Source of the DNA: Plasmodium relictum
Lineage: Eukaryota > Apicomplexa > Aconoidasida > Haemosporida > Plasmodiidae
Assembly: GCF_900005765.1 (NCBI RefSeq)
Contig: NC_041692.1
Location: 310,001 to 374,000, forward strand
Length of the DNA stretch: 64,000 bases
Direction of reading: 5' to 3'
Both the position numbers and the translations under genes were made by a program. The notes below the pieces were generated by a model. That model had not been told where the DNA came from. It saw only the letters and a list, made by a program, of their open reading frames with translations, and did no database searches. Of this stretch, positions 50,801 to 63,557 are shown piece after piece. Positions within the stretch are counted from its first letter, which is position 1; the number at the start of each line of letters is the position of its first letter.

Positions 50801-51001
50801 TTACTAGCTGATGTAATAATTAAAACTGATTCGTTTAATCCTCAGTTAGCAACTCAATTATGTGATCCATTTAAATTATGGAATAAATTAGACATAAAAA
50901 GACAAAAATTAATGCTTGATGAAATAAATAGAATTCTTCAAAAAGATAATTTATCTACTAATTTAAAAGAATATTTATTAAGATTGACAAATAAATTATA
51001 A
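47819..51001 (+). CDS. M1AAP: M1 family alanyl aminopeptidase
   Basis: 1060 residues, intronless. An N-terminal hydrophobic segment (about 10-23, [14 protein letters not shown]) acts as signal or anchor, followed by a poorly conserved region of about 130 residues. Catalytic part: GAMEN exopeptidase motif at 435-439 and the zinc site HEYFH (471-475) with the third ligand Glu494 in LTLKEGLTV. The catalytic Tyr region ([13 protein letters not shown]) follows, then the C-terminal helical superhelix. It removes single N-terminal residues, favouring Ala and Leu, and takes part in the last steps of haemoglobin breakdown in the food vacuole and cytosol. It is a known drug target. Very close to P. falciparum PfA-M1 except for a shorter Asn-poor N-terminal region. 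Confidence 0.97.
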   Translation: MNLRKILSYNFFIISVLILANSLNKHKNTCMIKNIFQINSHRVTSRLLKSNSSQKNLIKNLNFKHLIHELSFSKFVNLDLFQKDIFKNVNSRIKPQSYIIQKRLMSENGDRNSSDKDRKRSGPIVKSGGNTQGKKMKVLNEASGTTSKTEEIVTQTGNGGDDVSDNNKESPKVIYRTDYKPSGFKIHNIGLHIDIHEDHTTVSSDLDMETSLHYGGEDLIFDGVGLEIKEIYIDGSLLHEGEHYTYDNEYLTIFSRNVPKSNFKFSSKVIIHPETNYALTGIYKSKNIIVSQCEASGFRHITFFIDRPDIMAKYDVTLTADKKKYPVLLSNGDKVSEYDLTEGRHGARFVDPYLKPCYLFAVVAGDLKHLSDTYVTKFSKKKVELYVFSEEKYVSKLKWALECLKKAMAFDENYFGLEYDLTRLNLVAVSDFNQGAMENKGLNIFNANSLLASKKKSVDFSFERILTVVGHEYFHNYTGNRVTLRDWFQLTLKEGLTVHRENLFSEHITKTATFRLDHVNYLRSVQFLEDSSPLSHPIRPESYVSMENFYTSTVYDKGSEVMRMYLTILGEEYYKKGMDIYIKKNDGKTATCEDFNEAMNEAYKLKKGDSNVNLDQFLLWFSQSGTPHVTATYSYDKDKKEFTVKLSQYTKEDANQKEKKALFIPIKIGLINPQNGKDIIPEALLEFTKENEIFVFKNIEEKPIPSLFRAFSAPVYIKDNLTDEERILLLKYDTDAFVRFNVCVDLYIKQILTNYNEILQAKNEGKDKPELTPVNKEFINAIKYLLNDSKADPGFKSYMITLPNDRYIINFVNNLDTDVLYETKNFIYKQIGNELNDDYFTIFKSIKPKADDMTHFDDESYVDFDQINVRKLRNTLLSLLSKAKYPKILEYIMEQSDSPYPTNWLTSLTASAYYDKYYELYEKTYNLAKEDELLLQEWLKTVSRSDRDDIYDIIKRLEVEVLKDTKNPNEIRAVYSQFSFNIRYFNHISGKGYKLLADVIIKTDSFNPQLATQLCDPFKLWNKLDIKRQKLMLDEINRILQKDNLSTNLKEYLLRLTNKL

Positions 51002-52621
51002 AATATTATAAATATATAGTTGTATTAAAAAATTATATTTCTATACTTAATTTAAAAAAAAAAAAATTTTTATTTTTATTTTTAATCTATATATAATTGT
51101 AAAATAGAATTATGAAATATAAAAAAATCTTCATACAGAGAATTTAAGATTTTTTTTTTTTAATATTTATAATTTTCTATTGAAAGTAAGATCGTATGCA
51201 TGCTTGAGTTTTATTATATAATCTAGGAATAAATACACTACTTTGAGCATTTTTTAATTCCAGGGTCATGGGTATATTATACATTACTTATTAAAATATG
51301 AACTATTTTATTTATATTTTTATTCACTAATATAAAAAGCTAAAACGTAATGCTTAAGCAGTTACACTTTTTCATTATCAATAGTTATTGAGAAATATTT
51401 TTATATTTTTACATAAATGAAATAATAATAATGAAGAAAAGATTTAACAATATTTCTTTTCAGAATATATATATCTTTCTAAAACTTTATATTAGTCAAA
51501 AATACTAATTTATTTATGACAAAATACTTAAAAGTAATACATATATATATATATAGAAATTTTTATTTTTATTTTATTTCTATATTAATTTTAGCTACTT
51601 TTATTATAACATATTTTTATTAATGCTATAAACAAAAAATATTAATTTCAATTAGTATGAAAAAAATATATTAACTCATATGAATGCGTTCAGCAATAAT
51701 ATAACATTTAGTTAATATTAACAAGTTCATTTACCCATAGTGTTTAATGATAGGGCTTTTTAAAATCAAACACAAAATTATAATATTTTTATGTAAAGAA
51801 AAATAGTAAATTTTTTTAACATTTTAAAGTTATTTTTTTCCCTCTCTTTTAAAATATAACAAAAAATTTTTAAATTATAGGGAACATAAATTTATATAAC
51901 GGTAATTTTTTATAATTAAAAATTATAATTTTTTTTGTATAGAATAAAAAAAAAAAAAGCAATTTTCTTTTTAATACGAACTTTTAGAATTTTTGTTTTT
52001 TTTTAATTTCTTTTTCCCTTTAAATTTATTATAATAACTATAAAAAAGGCACAAAATTGTATTCATAGATTAGGTATATTTATCAATAATTGAATTATCC
52101 AATTTTATATTTTGTACAATTTTCAACTTGTTATTGGAATAAAGCATATGCACACACAAAAAAAAAGTAAAAAAAAAAAAAAAATACACAAAGATATTTT
52201 TTATTTATTAAAAATATTTATTCAAAATTTTATAAGAATTATTTTATTTCAATAAAGTTATAATAAGATACAAAAAAAAAAAAAAATTTTTTAATTAAAA
52301 AATTATAAATTTCGTAGAAAAAAAAAATATCAAAAGAAAAAATTATATGAACTATTTCATATGTAAAATTTTTAAAGTATATATCATTTCACTAAAAACA
52401 CATATAGATATAATTATTTTTGTTAAAATTAAGAGAATAGAAAAAATAAAATTTTAAAAAAATATTTAAAAAAAAAAATTATTTAGAAAAAATATAAATT
52501 AAAATGGAAATATTTTAAAGCATAAAAAAAAAAAAAAAAAAAAAGCCTAATAAGATAATAATTTAAAAATATGTATTTAAGTATGATACTTTTTAGATTA
52601 ACCTAAAGAAGGAAAAAAGTA

Positions 52622-52652
<31 letters not shown>

Positions 52653-52967
52653 TTTTTTTTTTTTTTTTAATTGAAACTATTAATATATTTGATAAGAAGT
52701 AAACCAAAACAAAAAAAAGAAAAAAGAATACTTTTTATTAATATTTCATAAGAATAATTTTGTGTGCTAATAAGAATATGATAAATTTTCTTTATTTTTT
52801 TATTACATATTTTTAAATTAAATAATGTGAATATTTTTGGTTATGTATATATTTTAGTATTTTTACTTAAAAAATTCGATATTTTCATAAATATTACTTG
52901 CTTATTTTTTTTTTTTTTTTTTACTAAATCCTTTTTTTTTAAGTTTTTTCTTTTTTTTTCTTGGAAA
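51002..52967. other. intergenic, 2.0 kb, tandem genes
   Basis: 3' region of M1 aminopeptidase and upstream region of V-ATPase A. A TGCATGC site lies at 51197-51203. The frame that extends the V-ATPase gene upstream to 52827 starts with GTG and codes a poly-Phe stretch, so it is leader, not protein. Confidence 0.45.
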
Positions 52968-54803
52968 ATGACAAAACCCTCTGTCGAAAATGAAGAGCCT
53001 GGAATAATTTATAAAGTAGCAGGATCTTTAGTTATTGCTGAGCGTATGAGTGGAACAAGAATGTATGAGCTAGCTAAAGTTGGTTGGAATAAATTAGTAG
53101 GAGAAATCATTAGATTAGAAGGAAACTATGCATATATACAAGTTTATGAGGATACCTCTGGTTTATCTGTTGGGGATCCTGTTACTAAAACAGGTAATGC
53201 ATTATCAGTAGAATTAGGCCCCGGAATTTTAGATAACATTTATGATGGAATTCAAAGACCTCTAGAAAGAATTGCTAATATATGTGGTGATGTGTACATA
53301 TATAAAGGAATAGATTTAACACCTTTAGACCATGACAAGGAGTGGCAATTTTATTGCAATAAGAAACTAAAGTTAAATGATATAGTAACAGGTGGTGACA
53401 TATTTGGATATGTTGATGAAAATAAATTATTTAAAGAACATAAAATTATGGCTCCTCCTAATGCTAAAGGTCGTGTTACCTATATTGCTCCTGATGGAAC
53501 ATACACTTTAAAAGACAAAATATTTGAATTAGAATACCAAGGAAAAAAGTATACCTATGGTTTATCTCATTTGTGGCCTGTTAGAGATCCTAGACCTGTT
53601 TTAGAAAAAATAACAGGTGACACATTATTATTAACAGGTCAGAGAGTTTTAGATTCTTTATTTCCAACAGTACAAGGTGGCACGTGTGCTATTCCAGGTG
53701 CTTTTGGATGTGGAAAAACATGTGTATCTCAAGCTTTATCAAAATATTCAAATAGTGAAGTTATTATTTATGTAGGATGTGGAGAAAGAGGAAATGAAAT
53801 GGCAGAAATTTTGTCAGATTTTCCAGAATTAACAACTAAAGTAGATAATGAAGAAGTTGGAATTATGCAAAGGACATGCTTGGTAGCTAATACATCAAAT
53901 ATGCCCGTTGCTGCAAGGGAAGCTAGTATTTACACTGGAATTACTTTATGTGAATATTTTCGTGATATGGGTTATAATGCCACTATGATGGCTGATAGTA
54001 CCAGTAGATGGGCAGAAGCCTTAAGAGAAATTTCTGGAAGATTAGCCGAAATGCCTGCTGATAGTGGGTATCCTGCGTATTTAGGAGCGAGATTAGCTTC
54101 TTTTTACGAACGTGCAGGTAAGGTGAAATGTATTGGTTCTCCTTCTCGTATTGGTTCTATTACCATTGTTGGTGCAGTTTCTCCACCAGGAGGAGACTTC
54201 TCAGACCCAGTTACTACAGCTACCATGTCTATTGTTCAAGCTTTTTGGGGATTGGATAAAAAACTTGCACAAAGAAAGCATTTTCCATCTGTTAATTGGT
54301 CCACTTCTTTTTCAAAATATATTAGACAATTAGAACAATATTTTGATAATTTTGATCAGGACTTTTTGTCTTTAAGACAAAAAATAAGTGATATATTGCA
54401 ACAAGAAAGTGATTTAAATGATATCGTTCAATTAGTTGGAAAAGATTCTTTATCTGAAGATCAGAAAGTAGTAATGGAAGTTGCAAAAATTATAAGAGAA
54501 GATTTTCTTCAGCAAAATGCATTTAGTGATTATGATTACATGTGCCCTTTGCAAAAAACTGTGGGTATGATGAAAATAATTTGCCATTTTTATGCTCAAT
54601 GCTTGAGAACTTTACAAGAATACGATTCAAGAGATAGAAAAATTGGATGGGGATCTATATATAATACTTTAAGACCTACTATAAATAAAATTACTCATAT
54701 GAAATTTGAATCTCCAAAAAATTCAGATGAATATTTTAAAAAATATTTTAAAGCATTAGAAGAAGAAATAACCGTTGGATTAAGAAACTTAGTTGAAAAA
54801 TAA
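52968..54803 (+). CDS. vapA: V-type ATPase catalytic subunit A
   Basis: 611 residues from the ATG at 52968 ([12 protein letters not shown]), the family length; the longer frame upstream has no ATG. Walker A GAFGCGKT at 244-251, followed by VISQ-type segment [20 protein letters not shown], Walker B region [27 protein letters not shown], and the [24 protein letters not shown] strand (split here by the usual A-subunit residues). Role: ATP-hydrolysing A3B3 head of the proton pump that acidifies the food vacuole and also acts at the plasma membrane. Intronless, highly conserved. From memory PF3D7_1311900. Confidence 0.97.
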   Translation: MTKPSVENEEPGIIYKVAGSLVIAERMSGTRMYELAKVGWNKLVGEIIRLEGNYAYIQVYEDTSGLSVGDPVTKTGNALSVELGPGILDNIYDGIQRPLERIANICGDVYIYKGIDLTPLDHDKEWQFYCNKKLKLNDIVTGGDIFGYVDENKLFKEHKIMAPPNAKGRVTYIAPDGTYTLKDKIFELEYQGKKYTYGLSHLWPVRDPRPVLEKITGDTLLLTGQRVLDSLFPTVQGGTCAIPGAFGCGKTCVSQALSKYSNSEVIIYVGCGERGNEMAEILSDFPELTTKVDNEEVGIMQRTCLVANTSNMPVAAREASIYTGITLCEYFRDMGYNATMMADSTSRWAEALREISGRLAEMPADSGYPAYLGARLASFYERAGKVKCIGSPSRIGSITIVGAVSPPGGDFSDPVTTATMSIVQAFWGLDKKLAQRKHFPSVNWSTSFSKYIRQLEQYFDNFDQDFLSLRQKISDILQQESDLNDIVQLVGKDSLSEDQKVVMEVAKIIREDFLQQNAFSDYDYMCPLQKTVGMMKIICHFYAQCLRTLQEYDSRDRKIGWGSIYNTLRPTINKITHMKFESPKNSDEYFKKYFKALEEEITVGLRNLVEK

Positions 54804-57047
54804 AAATATATACGAAAAAAATATTATGATGCATTATATTATATTTTTAGTAATGTAAAATTTAATTTTAAATTAAATTCCATTTCATTTCATTTTTTTT
54901 TTTTTTATTATAATAATAATATTTTACGCTAATTCGAATTTAAATAAAAAAGTTGAAATATATATATTTTTATTCCTTTATTATGCTTATATATTCTAAA
55001 GTATATGTGTATATATATATATATGTTCATACAATGATTCCTTGAAAAAATATTATTACATGAATAATATATTTTATACTTTATAGTTTTTTTTAATATT
55101 TTTAATTTTTTTTTTTAATTTTTTTTATTTGTTAATTATAAATTATATTACAAGAATATATATATATAATATTAACTTATCATTAAATTTAATTTCATAT
55201 ATATATATGCAAGTTTTAGATTTATTTCCTTTTAATTTTTTTATTAAATTTTTTTTTGTTAGTTTATTAAAGGAATATAATAATATATATATATAAAATA
55301 TAATGATTTGCCTTTATCTAAATTTTTTTTTCATTTATTGTTCCTATTATTATATTTAAGAATTTATTATTACCTTTTATTTCTTTTTTTTTTTCAATTC
55401 ACATTATATTTTTATTTTAAAGAAAAAAGCAAAAAAGAAAACTAACAACTAATATAGAATACAAAAAAAGTTTATAATATATAGTAATAATAGTACATAA
55501 ACAAAAAATTAATTGAAATAAAAAAATAAACAGATTGTCAAAAGTAAAAAATTGAATTACTTAAGAAGCAACCCATCATTTTAAGAAAAAGGAAAAAATG
55601 ATACTACTACATCTTAAATAAATAATAAAAGAATAAAAAGAGTATTATATATAATATTTATTAATTCATTAAAATATATTAAATATTATTTTATTTGTTC
55701 TTATAATTTTATTTTTATATTAATACAAAAAAAAAAAAAAGGAAATTATCTACCATAATTTTTTTAAAAAGATAAAGTTAATAAATAACATCAATCTTTT
55801 TTTGTTTATTCATTTTAAATAAATAGCTACAATTATCTGTATTTTTTAATGCATCTGATATTTTCGTTTTTGTTTTCTCTCATCAACTAAATATATTTCT
55901 TAAATTAATTATTACAAATGATAAATTTACATTTTAAAATAATATATACACAAAAAATATTGATAATTATTAATAATTATTAATTTTAATATAAAAATAA
56001 TTTAAATATATGTTTAGTAGTACATAAAATTAACAAAATATAGGAATAATTGTAAATAAATTATAAGTTAAAATTGTCTTCATCAATTTTAAGATTTTAT
56101 TAAATTAAAATATAAGAAAAAATACCTACATATTTTCACATTATATTGAATTATTTCATTTTTTTATTATAATAAAAAAAAAAGAAAAACAATTACCTAA
56201 ATATAATGTACCAAATTTTTATGAATAAATATTTAATTTATCTTTAATTCATTAAAATAAAATAATTAATTTTATACAACACAAGAGTGTAATAATTTGT
56301 TCTTAAATATTTTAAATAAGTATCATGGTTTATTTATTCTTTTAATTTTCTTTTTAAATTTTAAATAAATGATTTCGGAATTTTATGTGCCACTTTTTTT
56401 ACATTATTTTTTTTAATATTATTGAATATAAATTTTTTATCTATTATTTGAATGTATAATTCAGCTTTTGAAAAAATTATTTACTTGATAAAAAAATAAT
56501 AATTATAAATAGATATTTTTATGGGAAGTTGCATTTGGATTTTTAATGATATAAAGATTGTATTTTTTTTTTAAAATTAATACAAAAAAAAAGGAAAAAA
56601 CTTATATAAATTGATATATAATTTATTATAGTGTGTTATTATATGTTATTTTTTGAGAATAACTATAATGGAAAAAATGCAAAAAATGAAAAAATAACAT
56701 TAGAGGATTTGAAAAAGAAAATATTATGCATGTACTAAATTTAATAATGAACGATTCTAATAATATATATGATAATTTAAATTTAAAAAAAAAATAAAAA
56801 GAAATTATCTTATTATGAATTGTATATATGAATATATATTTAGAAGAAATGTTTAGAAATATATACACTATTATTAAATACTATAATGTTATATATATTT
56901 AATATTCTTAATATTAAAATTTCTAAGAATATGTTATTTTTATGTAAAAGAAAAATAATAATAAATAATACTTTTGTTACATAGATTAAATTGTTCATTG
57001 AAGTGTATATTTTTCTTAAAAAAAAAATTATAAAATTTTGTGAGAAA
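54804..57047. other. intergenic, 2.2 kb, tandem genes
   Basis: 3' region of V-ATPase A and upstream region of MCAT. A nested inverted repeat at 55561-55617 is listed separately. A minus-strand frame at 56626-56868 is low complexity and not supported. The frame upstream of the MCAT ATG begins with TTG. Confidence 0.45.
55561..55617. repeat. nested inverted repeat
   Basis: Outer arms TTAAGA (55561-55566) and TCTTAA (55612-55617) enclose inner arms ATCATTTT (55575-55582) and AAAATGAT (55595-55602), giving a two-stem hairpin about 57 nt long with a nearly symmetric internal loop (8 and 9 nt). It may be chance in such A+T-rich DNA, or a structure in the long MCAT leader or V-ATPase trailer. Confidence 0.4.
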
Positions 57048-58238
57048 ATGTTTTTAAATTATAACCTTTTATTGTTATTAATATTAAAAATCATAATTTG
57101 GGATTCAAAAAAGAGTGATTCTTTTATTTTAAAAAACAAAGATGGGCCTGTAATTAGCTTAGTAGATAGTAAAAACAAAAAGAATAACAATAGAAGAAAG
57201 TTAGTAAAAGATACAAATAGCAGGTATGAAGTAAAAGATCAGATTATTACATCAAATGAAAATGAAAATTATATAAAAAAGAAGTTGAAGGAATTTGAAA
57301 AATATAGAATTGAAAAATACAGCTCTAAATACACTTTTTTTTTTCCAGGACAAGGAGAACAATATATTTCTATGGGTATGAGTTCTTATGATAGTTGTAA
57401 ACACGCAAAAGAAATATATGATTGTGCAAGTAAAGTATTAGGATATAATTTAGTGGAAGTAATAAAAAATGGACCAATTGAAAAATTAAAAGATTCCGAA
57501 ATAGCACAACCATCTATATATACAGTATCAATTGCTGCTTACGAAAAATTAAAATGTGAAAATAAAATAGAAGCTGAAAAATTAAACTTATGTATGGGTT
57601 ATTCATTGGGAGAATATTCAGCCTTAACATGTGCAAATTCATTGCCTTTTGAAGAAGGTGTTTATTTAACAAAAGAAAGAGGAAAAGCGATGCAAAATTC
57701 TGCTAAATTGCATGAGATGACAACTATTGCTATTGTAGGTCTAACTTTAGATACTATTTACAAATTAATAGAAGATGTTAATAAAGAAATGAAAGATGAC
57801 GTTTTTATTGTTAGTTATATGACCGATAAAAAATTTGGTTTGTGTGGTAAACCTGCTAGTATGGAATATCTAAATAAATTAGCAAAAGAAAAATATAAAG
57901 CAGTTTTTACGAAAAAACTGCAAATATCTGGTGCGTTTCACTCTTCTTACATGTTTCCAGCTAAAGAATCTTTAGAAAAAGTTTTAAAACAAACTAACTT
58001 CAAAAAGTTAAGTGTCCCTGTTATATCAAATGTTGATGGCTGTGCTTATGATGATCCATTTATAATAAAAGAATTATTACTTTTACAATTAACTAGTCCT
58101 ATTAAAATAAACTTATGTTTACAGAATATCTTAAAAAATGGATATGAAAGCGGATATGAATTAGGACCTGGAAGTATTAACACAAATCTTTTAAGAGATA
58201 TATCAAAAAAAACAAAAACAGTTATACCTTACATATAA
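57048..58238 (+). CDS. MCAT: apicoplast malonyl-CoA:ACP transacylase (FabD/MCAT)
   Basis: 396 residues from the ATG at 57048; a longer frame starts only with TTG. Bipartite apicoplast leader: signal peptide (MFLNYNLLLLLILKIIIW), then a basic Lys/Asn-rich transit region to about residue 100. The mature enzyme starts near FFPGQGEQYISMGM. Nucleophile elbow GYSLGEYSA (family GHSLGE; the His is Tyr here), catalytic His in SGAFHSSYM, C-terminal ELGPGSINT. It transfers malonyl from CoA to acyl carrier protein, priming type II fatty-acid synthesis in the apicoplast, a pathway needed mainly in liver stages in Plasmodium. From memory PF3D7_1312000. Intronless. Confidence 0.95.
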   Translation: MFLNYNLLLLLILKIIIWDSKKSDSFILKNKDGPVISLVDSKNKKNNNRRKLVKDTNSRYEVKDQIITSNENENYIKKKLKEFEKYRIEKYSSKYTFFFPGQGEQYISMGMSSYDSCKHAKEIYDCASKVLGYNLVEVIKNGPIEKLKDSEIAQPSIYTVSIAAYEKLKCENKIEAEKLNLCMGYSLGEYSALTCANSLPFEEGVYLTKERGKAMQNSAKLHEMTTIAIVGLTLDTIYKLIEDVNKEMKDDVFIVSYMTDKKFGLCGKPASMEYLNKLAKEKYKAVFTKKLQISGAFHSSYMFPAKESLEKVLKQTNFKKLSVPVISNVDGCAYDDPFIIKELLLLQLTSPIKINLCLQNILKNGYESGYELGPGSINTNLLRDISKKTKTVIPYI

Positions 58239-59087
58239 TAAAAATTAAAGTTTAAAATGATTTTTAAAAAAAAAAAAAAAAAAATTTAAATTAAAAAGAC
58301 TTAAATATAATTTAATGTCACAATAAATAATTTTTTTTTTTTTTATCAATTTAATGGTTATATAATTAAAATTTTTTAATTTCATCTTTTCATTACAAAA
58401 AAAAAATTTTTTTTTCATTGTCATATTTATATATATCCTTATATGCACTTTAATTTAAATGTAATGCATTTCTAAATATTTTTAATCACTTTTTTTTTTC
58501 ACATTTCTAAATTTATTCTTAGACACTTTTTAAGTACATTAAAAAATTGATTATTAGTTAAAATATTAGCTTATAAAATATTTATATTAAGATTCTAATT
58601 GCAACTCTAAATTTTATATATTTAGGCATACATAAAAAATCACTTTAAATACAAATAAAAGAAAAATCTCGAAAAATATAGATATTTAAATTTCTTTTTA
58701 TATATATAAACTTATTTTTAATTTATTTTTTATTTTTTTTTTTTTTTTATGTATTTTATGATTAAAAAAGAAAAAATATTAAAGATATTTTATTCGTAAA
58801 ACAAAAAAAAATTTTGAATTTTGCTTAATCATGTTAACAAAAAAAATGTATATAACTAAAAAATATTAAATCAGGTTTTTATCTATATATATATGTGCAA
58901 AAAAAATTGACATTGACATATATATAATTAAAAACATTAACATTAAAAAAATTAAAAAATGGGGTATAAAAAAATAATGAAAAATTATTAATAAATATGT
59001 TTTTTATATATTCATATATATTAAAAATATATTTATATATGTATATATATTTGTTCTTAAATTTTTTGTTTTTCACAAGGATCATTT
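58239..59087. other. convergent intergenic region, 0.85 kb
   Basis: 3' ends of MCAT and the GYF-domain gene. A+T-rich with poly(T) at about 58735-58748. Confidence 0.45.
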
Positions 59088-62000
59088 TTATTTTTTTCTT
59101 ATAAATACATGATCAAGTTTATTTAAAAAAATATCAGAATAATTATAGTTATCATACTTTTTTTTTATTTTATTTTTTAAGTAATTATTATCTAAATTAT
59201 GAAATAGGAGCATATTAATATCATTTTTATCAGCATTATCAATTAATTTTTTTTTAATAATATTTTTGCAAAAAAAATTATTACTATCTTTATATTTAAT
59301 TTTAGTTAATCTACTATTATACAAGTCTACATTATTATTATTATGAATAAAAGTATTGTATTTACTTCTGTTACTAATATTACATTTATTGAAAAGCATT
59401 TCCATGTTGTTATCAATAAAAGGATTCGTAGAAAAAATAGGGTTATTTTTTAAATTTATTTGTAGTTTACAGTTTTTTTTTTTCTCATTTAATATTTTTT
59501 CAAATTTTAAATTATTCATTATTCTTAATAAAATATCTTTTTTGTTAATAACATCATTATTATCTACCGATTTTACATAACTATATTTATCTGAATTCTT
59601 CATGATAGATCTGTTTTTATTAAAATCTTCAAAATGATTATTTACGTCTTTAAAGCCAATAAAATTTTCATATTTATTTAATATATCTGAAAAATAGTAA
59701 GGTAAATTATAATCTTGATTTATATTTAAATGATCTTCCGTATATATTTCATTATTATCTAAATCATAATTATCCCTAATAATTTCGACATCATTTTTTT
59801 TAAAAGTCTTTTCATTATTGGTAAACTCATAATTATTAATTGGAAAATTATCATATATATCATATATATTATTTTTATTATGTTTTTTAGTAATTTCATC
59901 TTCATTAAACTTCTTATCATGTAATTTTTTTACATAATAATTGGAATTTTTTAAATTTTTAGAATATGAATTTCTTTCTTCTTTTATATTACATAAGGTA
60001 GAAATAGTTCCTGAATTACCTTTTTCATTTGATTTTAATTTTTTTTTTTCTAAAATAAAATTATGTGTGTCATAAATATAATCATTTTTATAATTTAAAG
60101 AATATTTTCTTAAATTTTGAAGGTTTTTCAAATTTAAAGCTTCTTTTATTTTTTCTTTTTGATCTATTTGTGTAATATAATCATTATATATATCATTTGG
60201 CTTCTTAATATTTAAATTATTTAATTTTTTTAAGTTAAATATATCATAATAATGATCATAAAAAAATAGATTATCATTTATTCTTTTTTTTTTTATCCAT
60301 TTTTTAACGTTATACTGTATAAAAATGACATACTTTAAGAATTGATCATAATTTATATTATAATCATAAATAACTTTTGAACTATTATTTAAAATATTGA
60401 AAGTTAATTTAGTAGTTTCCTCTTTTTTTTTTTTGTTTATTCTGCTTTTATTTTCATTATTTTGTGATATAAAATTATTTAATAATTTCTTTTTGTTATC
60501 AATATTTAGCAAGTAATTTATTTTTGTGTTTTTTAGTGGCATGTCTATTATCAACTTCTTAATAACTTGTTCTTCGGGGATTATATACATTTGCTTATCT
60601 TTTTCTTTTTTTGACTCATTTAATGTGCATTTTTTCTTTGCATTGTTTGTAAAAATAAAAGATTTACTTGAATCATAACAGTTCATATACTTACTATTTT
60701 GTATAGGAGAGTTTTTTTCTTTGTTTTTTTTTAAATCTACACACCTAAAATCACTTAAATCTGTTTTAACATTATTGATGTAATTTAATTTATCGTTATT
60801 TGATAAGTTTATTATTTTATTTAAGTATGAAGTAATTTTTTTTTTTTTTATATTCAAAAGACACTCTTGAGCTTGATTTATACTACTCATAGCAATTTCA
60901 ATGTATTTTTGTTTTTCTTCAATTTCTTTAGTCTTAAATTCTTCATTAATATTATTTGACGAATTTATTTTTTTGTTCATATCACTTTTATTAATATTAT
61001 TTGAATTATTAATATTTTTTGTTTTCTCTCTCTCCTCTAATGTATCTGATGCATTATGATTATAATCATTATTATTATAATCGTTATTATTATAGTCATT
61101 ATTATAATCGTTATTATTGTAATAATTATTACTATTGTTATTATTATTATTTTCATTAATATTACTATTTTCATGAATATTATCATTGCTAATATTATTT
61201 TCTCTTATATTACTTATTATATGATTTATTGTACTAGGATGCAATTCATTTTGAATAATATCATTATTTTCTTTCAAAAATATATTTTCTTCCTTATTAT
61301 CCTTTACTTTATTAGAAGTATAACATAATTTATCTTCAGATAAATCATTAATTAATAGTTTTTCCTTATAATTTTTTTCTTTTAATTTTATCATTTCTTC
61401 TTTTATTTTTTTAATTTCTTTCTTTAATCGTTTTACTTCATTTTTTTTTTTTGTATTTTTATAACTTTTTGCATTAATTTTCCAGTAATTTTCATTTTGT
61501 TCCTTATCATACATATCATTTTCAATTTTTAATTTGCTATAGTGCATATTATTTATATTGTCATGATGTGTTATATTTTTTTTATTTTTATTGTTATTTT
61601 TATTTTCTTGATTTTTTTTATCTATATGGTCTATTAGATTTTCACAAATAATATTCTTTAGTATTGATTCTTCATTATTTTCATTTTTATTGATTTGTTT
61701 CATGTCATATTGATTTTTATACTCTTTCTTATCTACATTTTTTAAGTGACATTCATTTTCATTTTCTTTATTTATATGTTCCTTTTTTATTATATCCTCA
61801 GAATTGCTAATTTTTTTATCTATATCTTTTAATTTATCTAGAATTTGTACTTCATTTGTTTTGCTTATATTATCATAAAACTTATTTTCTAGTTTATCAC
61901 TTAATTGATTATATAAACGATCACTTTGAGCGTTCAGTAAAACATTTTTTTCAATGTATTCAATAACTTCATACAATTTATAAAATTTTTTTTTATCATG

Positions 62001-62886
62001 TAATCTTATTAAAGTATTATCTTCAAAATACTCACTTATTATCCAATTTAAAATTGTATTACTATTAAATGGTCCCTGTTCATTATTATTATCATCTAGG
62101 TATATCCAATATAATGTTCTTCTTGAATTTAGTAATTCGTTAAAATCATTATTTATACATTTGTTTTGTGATATACAATCAATAGTTTCGTCTTTTTGTT
62201 TATTTTCTACAAATTCCTTTGATTTTATTGGAATATCACATGGTATATCTTTTTTTAAAAATTCTTCTGGATAAATTTTATTCAGTAAATTATTATATAT
62301 TATTCCATTTTTAAAATATAGTTTTATTTTTCCTTTTATTTTATCATTCTCAAAAATAATAGAATTAGTATTATCAAAAAACTTTTCATCTTTAACGTTT
62401 AATTCCATTCTATGCAAGTATTCTATTTTCTCATTCTTTAAATTTTTTCTTAACAAGTATAAAATTAATCTCTCCTAAAAAAAAAAAAAAATTAAATTAA
62501 AAAAATTAAAAAATAATGGAATAACGTATTAAAGTATAATAAAAAATCTTATTTAAAAAAAAAAAAATAATTTCTCCTTTTTTTTTTTTTTTTTTTTATC
62601 TATAAAGATAACATACATTATTTTCTAATAAGTTAAAAACATGAGAAATATTCATTTCATAAGACATCATACATAGTTCATGATGGCTATTTTTAAAACA
62701 TATGTACCATGGCGTTTCAAAAAACTGAAAATTTTTCTTTTCATTATTTTCATGTAAACTATCTTCTACTTTTAAATTTAAGGAATAAACTATGTTTTCT
62801 TCATGTTCCTCTTTATTATTATACACGTAACATTTTTCGTTTAGAAATTCTATTTCAATACTATGAATATATAAATTGATATCCAT
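59088..62886 (-). CDS. large GYF-domain protein, two exons
   Basis: Exon 1 62617-62886 (90 codons, MDINLYIHSIEIEF) and exon 2 59088-62474, joined by a 142-bp GT-AG phase-0 intron, give about 1218 residues. Exon 2 alone lacks an ATG at its 5' end. A GYF-type domain lies at about 211-261: YWIYLDDNNNEQGPFNSN, then ILNWIISEYF and LIRL, matching the pattern W-x-Y-x-D, GPF-x4-hydrophobic-x2-W-x3-GYF. The glycine of GYF is Glu here. Family role: binds proline-rich peptides, often in splicing or translational repression complexes. The rest is Asn/Lys-rich, including a YNNND repeat and a coiled coil (about 430-465, EVKRLKKEIKKIKEEMIKLKEK). No other domain recognised. Confidence 0.8.
61050..61165 (-). 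repeat. Asn/Tyr/Asp-coding short repeat in the GYF protein gene
   Basis: Repeats of TTATTATAATCATTA-like units on the plus strand give YNNND and NNN repeats in the protein on the minus strand. Slippage-prone low-complexity tract; shifted frames read as poly-Ile. Confidence 0.8.
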
Positions 62887-63557
62887 TTTTTACTTAATTT
62901 TATAAAAGCATTTTTATTTTATTACATATTAAATATCATCAATTTTTATCATATTCTTCTAAAAAAAAAAAATATTATTTTTTTTTAAAATAAAAAGAAT
63001 AAAAAAAATGTTATATAAAAAGCAAATAGCAAATTTTTGACTGCATTTTTTTTATTTGTATTTGTGAACTAGGAAAAGAAAATATGAAAATAATACAATT
63101 TTATCTTTCCATATCTTTAAAATAAATAGATAACTTAAAAATATTTTACTATATTTATTATTTCATTTATATTTTTTTTTAATGTTACTATTTCATTAAT
63201 GCATAAAAAAAAAAAAAAAAATTTAAGTATTATTTAATTTTTACATTATTTTTTAATTTGAAAAAATCTGCTTTTTGCTACGGAATAATAGATAATTATT
63301 TAAAATTTTTTTTATTCTTTTATTAAAGTTTAAATATTTACAAACTTTTATATAAATTAATTTTATAAATATAAACATTTTTTTTTATTAATATAATTCT
63401 TTATTTTGTATATTAATGGAGACAAATATTTCCCATATTTAAACTTCTTTATTTAATAAAAAATAATCAAAAATTAAATGAATTTTTTTAATTTTATGTT
63501 TATTTTTAATGATTAAAATTATAATGTATTATTTAAATGATATTTATTTAATTAAAA
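62887..63557. other. divergent intergenic region, 0.7 kb
   Basis: Shared upstream region of the GYF-domain gene (-) and the right-edge gene (+). A+T-rich; no motif stands out. Confidence 0.45.

Noticed and set aside
52827-52967. 47-residue N-terminal extension of V-ATPase A
   Set aside because: Starts with GTG, is poly-Phe/Leu from T runs, and the ATG at 52968 gives the family's exact length.
56626-56868. 80-codon minus-strand frame upstream of MCAT
   Set aside because: Composition is that of translated A+T-rich leader sequence (Phe/Ile/Tyr/Ser); no family likeness.
61056-61328. Poly-Ile plus-strand frame inside the GYF gene
   Set aside because: Shadow of the Asn-coding repeat on the minus strand.
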